Source: an uncultured Holophagaceae bacterium (GTDB taxonomy: Bacteria > Acidobacteriota > Holophagae > Holophagales > Holophagaceae). Taken from it: a stretch of DNA of 8,265 bases. The stretch is taken from NCBI GenBank assembly GCA_903919165.1, contig CAIXHJ010000066.1, positions 1 through 8,265 on the forward strand, in the 5' to 3' direction. Both the position numbers and the translations under genes were made by a program. Below the pieces are notes generated by a model that was not told where the DNA came from, did not search any database, and saw only the letters and a program-made list of their open reading frames with translations. Of this stretch, positions 1 through 6,047 are shown piece after piece (the first letter of the stretch is position 1; every line of letters starts with the position of its first letter).

Positions 1-28
1 CGGAAAAGACCTTCATCTCGCCGAACAT
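1..28 (-). CDS. Possible 5' end of ribose-phosphate pyrophosphokinase (partial)
   Basis: Only the first nine codons are in the window, read leftwards off the edge: M-F-G-E-M-K-V-F-S. The M-K-V-F-S string resembles the beginning of bacterial PRPP synthetases, which commonly start with MK(V/L/I)F(S/A)GN. A purine-rich GGGGGA stretch (complement of 32-37) lies four bases upstream of the ATG at 28, so this start is preferred over the internal ATG at 16, which has no ribosome-binding site. The gene lies directly downstream of gpt on the same strand, and PRPP is a substrate of Gpt, which makes the assignment attractive. Nine residues cannot prove it, and it could be any short-leader protein. Confidence 0.3.
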
Positions 29-92
29 GGATCCCCCGATCGTAAATTCAGTGTAACCCACCGACCGGGTGGAGGTCGCCTCATGGGATCGC

Positions 93-635
93 CTAGCTCT
101 TCTGGCGCGTCTTGATGGGGGACACGAAGCGGTAGTCGATGTCCCAGGGGAAGTAGATCCACTCCTCCTGCCTGAATTCCCGGACGAAGGTGTCGACGAT
201 GGGACGGCCCAGGGGCTTGGCGTAGATGGTGGCGAAGTGGGCCTTGGGCAGCCTCTCACGCACGGCCCGGGCGGTCCTGCCGGTATCTACCAAGTCGTCG
301 ATCAGCAGCCAGCCTTCCCCATCCCCCTCGACACCCTTCAGCCAGCGCAATTCCCCCTGGGCCTGCTCAGCCTGTCCATCTTCGGAGGCCCCGTAGCTGA
401 CCACGCAGACCGTATCAATGAGCCGGATCTCCAATTCCCGGGCGATGAGGGCCGCGGGCACAAGCCCGCCCCGGGTGATGGCGATGATGCCCTTCCAGTC
501 CCCGAGGTCGTGCAGCACCCTCGACAGGTAGCGCGTATCGCGGTGCAGTTCGGGCCAGCTGATCACCACCTGGCCCTGGTAGGGGTCGCTGGGGCGCTGG
601 GCTGTTTGGGTGCCTGGTTTCGGTTTCGCCGTCAT
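93..635 (-). CDS. gpt: Xanthine-guanine phosphoribosyltransferase
   Basis: This 180-residue purine-salvage enzyme transfers the phosphoribosyl group of PRPP to guanine or xanthine to give GMP or XMP. The type I phosphoribosyltransferase PRPP loop is clear at residues 111-121 (LIDDLVDTGRT). TRGGLVPA at 54-61 and the C-terminal WIYFPWD at 139-145 match the Gpt subgroup, where the tryptophan-proline-tryptophan stretch helps bind the purine ring. It is about 28 residues longer than the E. coli enzyme (152), mainly through a basic, proline-rich N-terminal tail of about 20 residues. The start at 635 has an AGGGAAGGA-type ribosome-binding site just upstream. The same open frame runs to 1214, but that part lies antisense-overlapping inside murA on the same strand in another frame and is not coding. 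murA ends 32 bases upstream, so the two are probably cotranscribed. A related hypoxanthine-type specificity cannot be excluded. Confidence 0.9.
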   Translation of the reverse strand: MTAKPKPGTQTAQRPSDPYQGQVVISWPELHRDTRYLSRVLHDLGDWKGIIAITRGGLVPAALIARELEIRLIDTVCVVSYGASEDGQAEQAQGELRWLKGVEGDGEGWLLIDDLVDTGRTARAVRERLPKAHFATIYAKPLGRPIVDTFVREFRQEEWIYFPWDIDYRFVSPIKTRQKS

Positions 636-667
636 GGTCCTTCCCTCTCGATTGGGTGAAGCTGTCC

Positions 668-1969
668 CTAGACCCTGCCGCCACCGACCCGTTCGATCTG
701 GGCGCCGACACCCTGGAGCTTCTTCTCCAGGCCGGCATAACCCCTGTCCAGGTGATAGATGCGGTCCACGATGGTTTCGCCCCTGGCCACGAGGCCCGCG
801 ATCACCAGGGCGGCACTGGCCCGGAGGTCCGTGGCCATGACGGTGCAGCCGGTCAGTTCCGCCGGGCCCGCCACGATGGCCGTGTGGCCGTCCGTGCGCA
901 GATTGGCGCCCAGGCGCTCCAGCTCCATGGCGTGCTGGAAGCGGTTCTCGAAGATGCCCTCCGTGATGACGCTGATGCCGTAGGCCTGGGTCATGACAGC
1001 CATCACCTGGGCCTGCAGGTCCGTGGGAAAGCCCGGGAAAGGGAGGGTGGTCACGTCCTTGGAACGCAGCTTCTGGCCGCTTTCCCGCTGGATGCGGAGC
1101 TGGTGGCCGTCCTGGCCCTCCCGTTCGGTGATGACACAACCCGACCGCTCCAGCAGGTCCAGCAGGGCGCGCAGGTGCTCGGGCTCGCAACGGTCCAGCA
1201 CCACGTCGCCGCAAGCCGCGGCCACGGCGCAGAGGTAGGTGCCAGTCTCGATACGGTCGGGAATGACGGCGTAGTCGCAGCCGTGGAGACTCCCCACGCC
1301 GGTGATGGTGAGGGTGCCCGTGCCGACACCTTCGATCTGGGCACCCATCTGAACAAGCATGTGTGCCAGATCGCTGATTTCAGGCTCCAGGGCGGCATTC
1401 CGCAGGACCGTGGTGCCTTTCGCCAGGGCTGCGGCCATGAGGATGTTCTCGGTGGCGCCCACGCTCACCTTCTCGAAGGCGTGGTCGATGGCCTTCAGCC
1501 GACCCTTCACGGAGGCATGGATGTAGCCGTGGCTGATTTCGATCATCGCGCCCATGCGTTCCAGGGCTTCCAGGTGCAGGTTCACGGGTCGCGCGCCGAT
1601 GGCACATCCTCCAGGCAGGCTCACTGTGGCCTTCCCGAAACGGGCAAGGAGAGGTCCCAGCACCAGGATGGAGGCCCGCATGGTCTTCACCAGATCGTAG
1701 GGCGCCTTGGGATCCTCGCCACCGGCGCAGGCCAGCTTCGCGGTCAGCTCGAAGCCATCCGGATGGGCCTCCAGCGCAGCTTCGGTGCCGAGGGCCTGCA
1801 GCACCTTCACCATGGTGCGGATGTCCGCCACCGCCGGCAAGTTGGACAGGACCACGGGATCCGGCGTCAGCAGCGCCGCCGCCAGGCAGGGCAGGGCGGC
1901 GTTCTTCGCCCCCGACACCCGGATGCGCCCCCGCAGGGGATGTCCACCTTGGATCACCAGTCGGTCCAT
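668..1969 (-). CDS. murA: UDP-N-acetylglucosamine 1-carboxyvinyltransferase (MurA)
   Basis: This cytoplasmic enzyme performs the first committed step of peptidoglycan synthesis, transferring enolpyruvate from PEP to UDP-GlcNAc. The 433-residue protein has the EPSP-synthase-like inside-out barrel fold. The conserved K22-N23 pair sits in SGAKNAALP. The fosfomycin-target cysteine is C122 in PGGCAIGARPVNLH (C115 in E. coli), with R127 equivalent to R120. The catalytic aspartate is D317 in GFPTDLQAQ, DLRAS is at 381-385, and R409 sits in YHLDRGY. All catalytic positions are intact. It is slightly longer than the E. coli protein (419) because of about seven extra residues before the cysteine loop and a short C-terminal tail. 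The start at 1969 has a GGAG (complement of 1975-1978) five bases upstream. It is probably the first gene of a leftward operon with gpt. Retention of cysteine predicts fosfomycin sensitivity of this enzyme, rather than the Asp variant that resists it. Confidence 0.97.
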   Translation of the reverse strand: MDRLVIQGGHPLRGRIRVSGAKNAALPCLAAALLTPDPVVLSNLPAVADIRTMVKVLQALGTEAALEAHPDGFELTAKLACAGGEDPKAPYDLVKTMRASILVLGPLLARFGKATVSLPGGCAIGARPVNLHLEALERMGAMIEISHGYIHASVKGRLKAIDHAFEKVSVGATENILMAAALAKGTTVLRNAALEPEISDLAHMLVQMGAQIEGVGTGTLTITGVGSLHGCDYAVIPDRIETGTYLCAVAAACGDVVLDRCEPEHLRALLDLLERSGCVITEREGQDGHQLRIQRESGQKLRSKDVTTLPFPGFPTDLQAQVMAVMTQAYGISVITEGIFENRFQHAMELERLGANLRTDGHTAIVAGPAELTGCTVMATDLRASAALVIAGLVARGETIVDRIYHLDRGYAGLEKKLQGVGAQIERVGGGRV

Positions 1970-1999
1970 CGAAACTCCAGCCTTTCAGCGTAGCCCAAC

Positions 2000-2027
2000 C
2001 TTGCGGAGCCTGGGCGGATCCCCATCC
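2000..2027 (+). promoter_or_regulatory. Heat-shock (sigma-32 type) promoter of hsp20-lon
   Basis: CTTGCGG at 2000-2006 and CCCCATCC at 2020-2027 are separated by 13 bases. The RpoH consensus is CTTGAAA, 11-16 bases, CCCCATNT. The -10 core CCCCAT is exact and the first four bases of the -35 are kept. Transcription would start near 2034, giving a leader of about 17 bases that just includes the ribosome-binding site AGGGG at 2039-2043. Its position directly in front of a small heat-shock protein and Lon supports the call. No CIRCE repeat (TTAGCACTC-N9-GAGTGCTAA) is present. The start site is inferred. Confidence 0.65.
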
Positions 2028-2050
2028 TTTCTACTGACAGGGGTATCACC

Positions 2051-2464
2051 ATGAAAGCCGTCGATCCCCGAACCTGGATGTGGACCCGCGCCCTCGAGGT
2101 GCTTGCAGAAGCGGAACGCCTGCAAAAACAGTTTTTCCACCTTGGCCAATCACCCTCTCGGCGTCCGGCCTGGGAACCGCCGGTGGACATCTACGAATCC
2201 AATGGCGCCCTCCACATCGTGGTGGCGCTGCCTGGTGTCAGCGCCGACAGCCTGAAGGTGCGTACGGACGATAAGGTGCTGGTGATCAGTGGGGACCGTC
2301 CCGTCCCCTGGGAAGGCCGCGCCGGTTCCATCCACCGCATGGAAATCCCCTATGGCCACTTCGAGCGCCGAATCGAAGGCCTGCCGTCAGGGCTTGAATC
2401 CACCCGGACAGAACTGTGCAACGGCTGCCTGTTCCTCGCTTTTCGAAAGCCGAAATACCCATGA
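2051..2464 (+). CDS. Hsp20/alpha-crystallin family small heat-shock protein
   Basis: This is a 137-residue ATP-independent holdase that binds unfolding proteins in the cytoplasm and keeps them refoldable or degradable. An N-terminal arm of about 40 residues is rich in Gln, Phe, Leu and Trp. The alpha-crystallin domain runs from W41 to about residue 133. It opens with WEPPVDIYES and the LHIVVALPGVSADSLKV strand pair (54-70). The loop and strand IHRMEIPYGHFERRIEGLP lies at 94-112, and the closing strand NGCLFLAFRK at 124-133 replaces the usual NGVLTVxxPK. Only PKYP follows, so the C-terminal tail with its IxI/V oligomerisation motif is missing. The start at 2051 has AGGGG seven bases upstream. 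The stop codon overlaps the lon start (ATGA, 2461-2464), and a sigma-32-type promoter precedes it. Confidence 0.9.
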   Translation: MKAVDPRTWMWTRALEVLAEAERLQKQFFHLGQSPSRRPAWEPPVDIYESNGALHIVVALPGVSADSLKVRTDDKVLVISGDRPVPWEGRAGSIHRMEIPYGHFERRIEGLPSGLESTRTELCNGCLFLAFRKPKYP

Positions 2465-4860
2465 GTGCAAACCCTGATCCCCGGACCGACCCCGTATCTG
2501 CGGGTCCAGCGGGCCTGGAACCGCGGGTGAGCCACCCGATTCCGAACGACGCGGTGGCTGTCATCCCTGTGCGCAACTTCGCGCTGTTCCCAGGCATGGT
2601 TACCGCGGTCACCATCGGTCGCGAGCAGTCCATGACGGCGGCGCAAGACGCCATCAAGGCGGAGCGGCCTTTGGGATTCCTGCTTCAGCAGAATGCGGCC
2701 GATGACGAGCCTGGCCCCGGTGAATTGTACCGGGTGGGAACCTTGGCGCAGATTCTTCGCTACATCACGACTCCCGATGGCTCGCACCATCTCGTCTGCC
2801 AGGGCGAAAGCCGCTTCCGGGTCAACGAATTCCTGGAAGGTTGGCCCTTTCCTGTCGCCCGCATCGTCCGGATACACGAGGACGAGACCTTGTCCAGCGC
2901 CCTGGAGGCCCGGCTCGTCACCCTGCGCCAGCAGGTGCAGGAATACGCAGAAGCGCTCCCCATCCCACCCCTGGATCTGCTCAACGCCATTCAACAGCTC
3001 AATTCACCGGGAGCCGCCGCCGACCTGGTGACTGGTCTCATGGACCTCAAGCCCCAGGAAAAGCAGGAAATCCTCGAAACCTTCGATGTGCGTGAGCGGC
3101 TGGACAAGGTGCTTGGACGGATGGCCCACATCCTTGAAGTCATGCGCATGTCCCGCAAGATCACGGAGCAGACCCGGGAAGCCGTGGATGCGCGGCAGCG
3201 GGAATTCCTCCTCCGCGAGCAGCTGAAACAGATCCAGAAGGAGCTTGGGGATACCGACGAGACCGTGGCGGAACTGGAGGAAGTCGCCAAGGCGATCGCC
3301 GAAGCGAAGATGCCGGCGGAGGTGGAGAAACAGGCCCGCAAAGAGCTCAAGCGCCTACAGCGCATGCCGGATTCGGCGGGGGAATACTCCATGGTCCGCA
3401 CCTACCTGGACTGGCTGACCGAGCTGCCCTGGTCTCTAGAGAGCGAGGCGGGCATTGACATTGCCGAGGCCCGAAAAATTCTCGACGAGGATCATTTCGG
3501 CCTGGAGAAGATCAAGAAGCGCATGCTCGAATATTTGGCGGTGCGCAAGCTCAATCCCGGCGGGAAGAGCCCCATCCTCTGCTTCGTCGGCCCGCCTGGG
3601 GTGGGAAAGACATCCCTCGGACAGAGCATCGCCCATGCCACTGGGCGGAAGTTCGTGCACGCCAGTCTCGGCGGCGTCCATGATGAGGCGGAGATCCGCG
3701 GCCATCGGCGCACCTACATCGGCGCTCTGCCGGGCAGCATTATCCAGGGCATTCACAGTGCGGGCACACGCAACCCGGTGTTCATGCTGGACGAAATGGA
3801 CAAGCTTGGCGCCGGCGGTTTCCACGGCGATCCGGCCTCGGCACTGCTGGAGGCCCTGGATCCGGAACAGAACGCAACCTTCCGTGACAATTATCTCGGC
3901 CTCCCCTTCGATCTGTCGCATGTAATGTTCATCGGTACCGCCAACCTGCTGGACACCATCCCAAGCCCCCTCCGGGACCGCATGGAAGTGATCCCGCTTC
4001 CGGGCTACACCGAGGAGGAAAAGCTCGAGATCGCCCGCCGCTACCTGGTGCCACGGCAGCTCACGGCCAATGGACTGACGGCCCATCAGTGCACCATCGA
4101 GGAGGCAGCTCTCATCACCATCGTCCGTGACTACACCCGTGAGGCCGGTGTGCGCAACATGGAGCGGGAAATCGGGTCCGTACTCCGCCATGTCGCCATG
4201 GGGGTCGCCGAGGGGGTCACCGAAGCCTCCCGGGTGGGACCGGATGATCTGGGGGAGATCCTGGGTCCGCGCCGCTTCGAGTCGGAAACCATCATGCATT
4301 CTGGAATGCCGGGAGTGGCCACGGGGCTGGCCTGGACACCCGTGGGCGGGGACATCCTGTTCATCGAGGCGAGTCGAGTGCCCGGCAGCGGCAAGCTCCT
4401 CCTGACCGGCCAGCTGGGCGAGGTGATGAAGGAGAGCGCCCAGGCTGCGCTGTCCCTCATGAAGGGCCGCCTGAGAGAGCTGGGCGTGGCGGACCAGGAC
4501 TTCGAACAGCTCGATGTCCATATCCACGTGCCCGCGGGAGCGACGCCGAAGGACGGGCCGAGTGCCGGCCTAGCCATGTTCGTGGCGCTGGTCTCGCTAT
4601 TCACGGGCCGCCCAGTGCGCAGCGATGCGGCCATGACCGGGGAGATCTCCCTGCGGGGGCTGGTCCTGCCGGTCGGCGGGATCAAGGAGAAGGTGCTGGC
4701 GGCCCTGCGCGCCGGCATCACCACGGTGCTGCTGCCGTCCCGCAACCGTAAGGAACTGGAAGAGATCCCCCCGGCGGCCCGGGACCGCCTCCAGATCATC
4801 TGGATCGATCAGGTCCACGAGGCGCTCTCCGCGGTCCTGGAGGACCGGCACGAGGCCTGA
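2461..4860 (+). CDS. lon: ATP-dependent protease La (Lon, LonA type)
   Basis: This hexameric cytoplasmic AAA+ serine protease degrades misfolded and regulatory proteins. It has 799 residues, within the usual 780-820. A LON substrate-binding domain spans about residues 28-225 (from AVIPVRNFALFPG), followed by a coiled-coil region to about 300 with the REFLLREQLKQIQKELG hallmark. The AAA+ module has Walker A GPPGVGKT at 377-384 and Walker B FMLDEMD at 441-447. The protease domain carries catalytic S701 in KDGPSAG and K744 in GGIKEK, equivalent to E. coli S679 and K722. The start at 2461 was chosen over an in-frame ATG at 2416 because it makes a 4-base ATGA overlap with hsp20 and gives a family-like N terminus. 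Lon lacks a good ribosome-binding site of its own, so translation is probably coupled to hsp20. The N-domain wording (VRN..LFPG, RYITTPDGSHH) recalls second-copy Lon proteins seen beside Hsp20 genes. That is from memory, not a search. Confidence 0.97.
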   Translation: MSANPDPRTDPVSAGPAGLEPRVSHPIPNDAVAVIPVRNFALFPGMVTAVTIGREQSMTAAQDAIKAERPLGFLLQQNAADDEPGPGELYRVGTLAQILRYITTPDGSHHLVCQGESRFRVNEFLEGWPFPVARIVRIHEDETLSSALEARLVTLRQQVQEYAEALPIPPLDLLNAIQQLNSPGAAADLVTGLMDLKPQEKQEILETFDVRERLDKVLGRMAHILEVMRMSRKITEQTREAVDARQREFLLREQLKQIQKELGDTDETVAELEEVAKAIAEAKMPAEVEKQARKELKRLQRMPDSAGEYSMVRTYLDWLTELPWSLESEAGIDIAEARKILDEDHFGLEKIKKRMLEYLAVRKLNPGGKSPILCFVGPPGVGKTSLGQSIAHATGRKFVHASLGGVHDEAEIRGHRRTYIGALPGSIIQGIHSAGTRNPVFMLDEMDKLGAGGFHGDPASALLEALDPEQNATFRDNYLGLPFDLSHVMFIGTANLLDTIPSPLRDRMEVIPLPGYTEEEKLEIARRYLVPRQLTANGLTAHQCTIEEAALITIVRDYTREAGVRNMEREIGSVLRHVAMGVAEGVTEASRVGPDDLGEILGPRRFESETIMHSGMPGVATGLAWTPVGGDILFIEASRVPGSGKLLLTGQLGEVMKESAQAALSLMKGRLRELGVADQDFEQLDVHIHVPAGATPKDGPSAGLAMFVALVSLFTGRPVRSDAAMTGEISLRGLVLPVGGIKEKVLAALRAGITTVLLPSRNRKELEEIPPAARDRLQIIWIDQVHEALSAVLEDRHEA

Positions 4861-4866
4861 GACCGG

Positions 4867-4895
4867 TCGGGAGAGGGCCCGAGGGTGTTTATTTT
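4867..4895 (+). terminator. Possible weak terminator after lon
   Basis: Six bases after the lon stop codon, TCGGG (4867-4871) can pair with CCCGA (4878-4882) around a six-base loop. A short GGGTG and then TTTATTTT (4888-4895) follow. The stem is only five base pairs and is not adjacent to the T-rich run, so this is a weak candidate for rho-independent termination. Confidence 0.3.
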
Positions 4896-4922
4896 AGGTG
4901 CCGCAATCCCCACAGCACCCTC
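4881..4922. repeat. Imperfect nested inverted repeat between convergent genes
   Basis: GAGGGTG (4881-4887) is the exact reverse complement of CACCCTC (4916-4922). Inside it, GGTGC (4897-4901) pairs with GCACC (4915-4919) as an alternative, mutually exclusive stem. It lies between the convergent lon and SnoaL-like genes, so it could act as a bidirectional terminator or an mRNA 3' end stabiliser. Long loops and the lack of clean T-tracts keep confidence low. Confidence 0.3.
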
Positions 4923-4929
4923 TCTTGCT

Positions 4930-5095
4930 CTGTTTCCTGGCTTTCGGGCTGATTATCACCAGGGGCCAGGTAGACGACGCCGGTTGCGGCCACGGCCCAA
5001 GGCCACGGTTATGGCCACGAGCCGGACCAAGTCCGTGCACGAGCAGGTGTCTATAGGCGTGTCCGTGACCCCGTGCTCCATGGGTGGGAACCCAG
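4930..5095. other. Convergent intergenic region with short GC-rich direct repeats
   Basis: No credible gene is seen on either strand; the small open frames here look like shadows. GGCCACG occurs three times (4988-4994, 5001-5007, 5013-5019) at 12-13 base spacing. CACGAGC occurs at 5016-5022 and 5038-5044, and GTCCGTG at 5031-5037 and 5061-5067. A small hairpin, TGGGT-GGGA-ACCCA (5081-5094), lies one base past the SnoaL-like stop on the minus strand but has no T-run. No tRNA cloverleaf or T-loop was found. The region may be decayed sequence or simple GC-rich spacer. Confidence 0.4.
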
Positions 5096-5479
5096 TCAGC
5101 CTTTCACATAGGAATGCTTCTCCGCGACCTTCCCGTCCCGGACCAGGAACACGTCTACACCGCGGATGTGCCAGGGCTGGCCATCCTTGGTTTTCCGGTA
5201 GATCCATCGCACGGTGCAGCGGTCCCCAGTAGCGAAGACGTCCTCCGCATCGAACGTTGCGGTGGGGGAGTTCTGGAAGAAGCGCTCCCAGAATCCGCGA
5301 ACCGCCGCCTGGCCTTCGAATCGCGTCCCGTCCGGGAAGGGGCTCGTGTTCTCGAAGACGCAGTCGCCCGTCATGGCGGCCATCACGCCTTCGACATCCT
5401 GGCGATTGAACGCCTCGTTGAATCGCTCCACCGCGGCAAGGGTTTCGGCGGTGCGGGGGTCGTGCTCAGTTCGATCCAT
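5096..5479 (-). CDS. SnoaL-like / NTF2-fold family protein
   Basis: This 127-residue protein has the cone-shaped NTF2-like fold, a size typical of single-domain SnoaL-like proteins. Visible hallmarks are the N-terminal helices VERFNEAFNRQDVEGVMAAMTGDCVFEN (18-44), the G-Q-A-A-V-RGFWERFF helix (56-68) and the C-terminal strands GVDVFLVRDGKVAEKHSYVKG (107-127). Members act as small-molecule isomerases, cyclases, hydrolases or binding proteins, and this fold alone does not fix the reaction or the substrate. There is no signal peptide, so it is probably cytoplasmic. The start at 5479 has a perfect AGGAGG (complement of 5484-5489) four bases upstream. It lies 42 bases downstream of the signal peptidase gene on the same strand and may be its cotranscribed partner, though no functional link is apparent. 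Confidence 0.85.
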   Translation of the reverse strand: MDRTEHDPRTAETLAAVERFNEAFNRQDVEGVMAAMTGDCVFENTSPFPDGTRFEGQAAVRGFWERFFQNSPTATFDAEDVFATGDRCTVRWIYRKTKDGQPWHIRGVDVFLVRDGKVAEKHSYVKG

Positions 5480-5521
5480 GGATCCTCCTCTTCCGGGATA
5501 GAAGGTGGTTGGCGATTGTTT

Positions 5522-5953
5522 TCAAAGGATCCGTCCCCGCATGGCCTTCATCGCCACCGGCCCCCAAGCACGCCCATCCTGGCTCGCGGGCCGGTTGTCG
5601 CCCAGGACCAGGTAGCCGTTTCCACAGGCTTGCTGCCCGGCCCCATTGTGTTCGGGATGGACGACCCATGGTTCACCAAGCCACTGACCGTTGATCCAGA
5701 GGTCCGGGCCGTGCCAGGTCACGGAGTCGCCGGGAACGCCCACCACTCGTTTCACGGAAGAACCCTGAGGTCCCTCCACCACCCAGATCTCGCCGCGCCG
5801 CGGCCTGTGGCTGGCCCAGGTCCGTAGGGCCCAGCGCAGGTCATCGTCCATCAGGGCCGGTTCCATGCTGTGACCGGACACGCGCACGGGATGCACCACC
5901 ATGAGCGGGGAGAGGGCCAGGGTCAGGGCGACCAGCGGGATCGAGGGACGCAT
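5522..5953 (-). CDS. lepB: Compact type I signal peptidase (S26 family)
   Basis: This is a membrane-anchored serine-lysine peptidase that removes signal peptides from exported proteins. Residues 4-20 form a single hydrophobic anchor. The nucleophile is S29 in SGHSMEPAL (box B). The general base is K68 in VKRVVGVPGD (boxes C/D). The C-terminal LGDNRPASQDGRAWGPV (117-133) is box E, with S124, D126 and R128 in the places of S278, D280 and R282 of the E. coli enzyme (usual DSR is DGR here). At 143 residues it is much shorter than E. coli LepB (324) and shorter than Bacillus SipS (184), with no beta-rich insert. It could therefore be a specialised S26 enzyme rather than the main housekeeping one. 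The ATG at 5953 lacks a recognisable ribosome-binding site, because the upstream sequence is an inverted-repeat element. No better in-frame start is visible. Confidence 0.88.
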   Translation of the reverse strand: MRPSIPLVALTLALSPLMVVHPVRVSGHSMEPALMDDDLRWALRTWASHRPRRGEIWVVEGPQGSSVKRVVGVPGDSVTWHGPDLWINGQWLGEPWVVHPEHNGAGQQACGNGYLVLGDNRPASQDGRAWGPVAMKAMRGRIL

Positions 5954-5955
5954 GA

Positions 5956-6042
5956 TGGGCTGTGGGCTATAGGCTGTGGGGCGTGGGAACGATGCGCGGG
6001 CCAGAGGCCCGCATTCGACTTGAACCTACAGCCTACAGCCCA
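5956..6042. repeat. Inverted-repeat element with central GC hairpin
   Basis: The left arm 5956-5973 (TGGGCTGTGGGCTATAGG) and the reverse complement of the right arm 6025-6042 agree at 16 of 18 positions. One of the two differences can be a G-U pair in plus-strand RNA. A second perfect hairpin lies between them, GCGGGCC (5996-6002), loop AGA, GGCCCGC (6006-6012). Read on the minus strand, the right arm is built from tandem CTGTAGG units, with a further copy at 6048-6054. The element fills almost the whole gap between the PTPS-like stop and the signal peptidase start. It resembles dispersed intergenic palindromic repeats, but one copy in this window cannot show dispersal. Confidence 0.7.
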
Positions 6043-6047
6043 ATTTC

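Noticed and set aside
57..73. Small hairpin CCACC-GACCG-GGTGG after gpt as a terminator
   Set aside because: Only five base pairs and no T-run follows on either strand.
636..1214. Extension of the gpt frame upstream to 1214 (373-residue frame)
   Set aside because: The added part lies entirely within murA in another frame, is Pro/Gly/Arg-rich low-complexity translation typical of a GC-rich shadow, and the family-like start with a ribosome-binding site is at 635.
656..1993. 445-residue open frame on the plus strand opposite murA
   Set aside because: It is rich in Gly, His, Gln and Asp with no domain and mirrors the murA codon pattern; murA has all its catalytic motifs.
1970..2050. A murA promoter on the minus strand
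   Set aside because: TACGCT and a TTGGGC-like box are visible but at wrong spacing and with weak matches, so no promoter is called although one must exist.
2416..2460. Lon starting at the in-frame ATG at 2416
   Set aside because: This would add 15 residues overlapping hsp20 by 49 bases with no ribosome-binding site; the ATGA overlap at 2461 gives a family-like N terminus.
3436..4527. 363-residue open frame on the minus strand opposite lon
   Set aside because: It is an antisense shadow of the conserved AAA+ and protease domains of Lon, with no ribosome-binding site or recognisable motif.
6010..6030. tRNA T-loop-like GGTTCAAGTC on the minus strand
   Set aside because: The flanking bases do not form a T-stem and no acceptor, anticodon or D-arm fits around it; it belongs to the inverted-repeat element.
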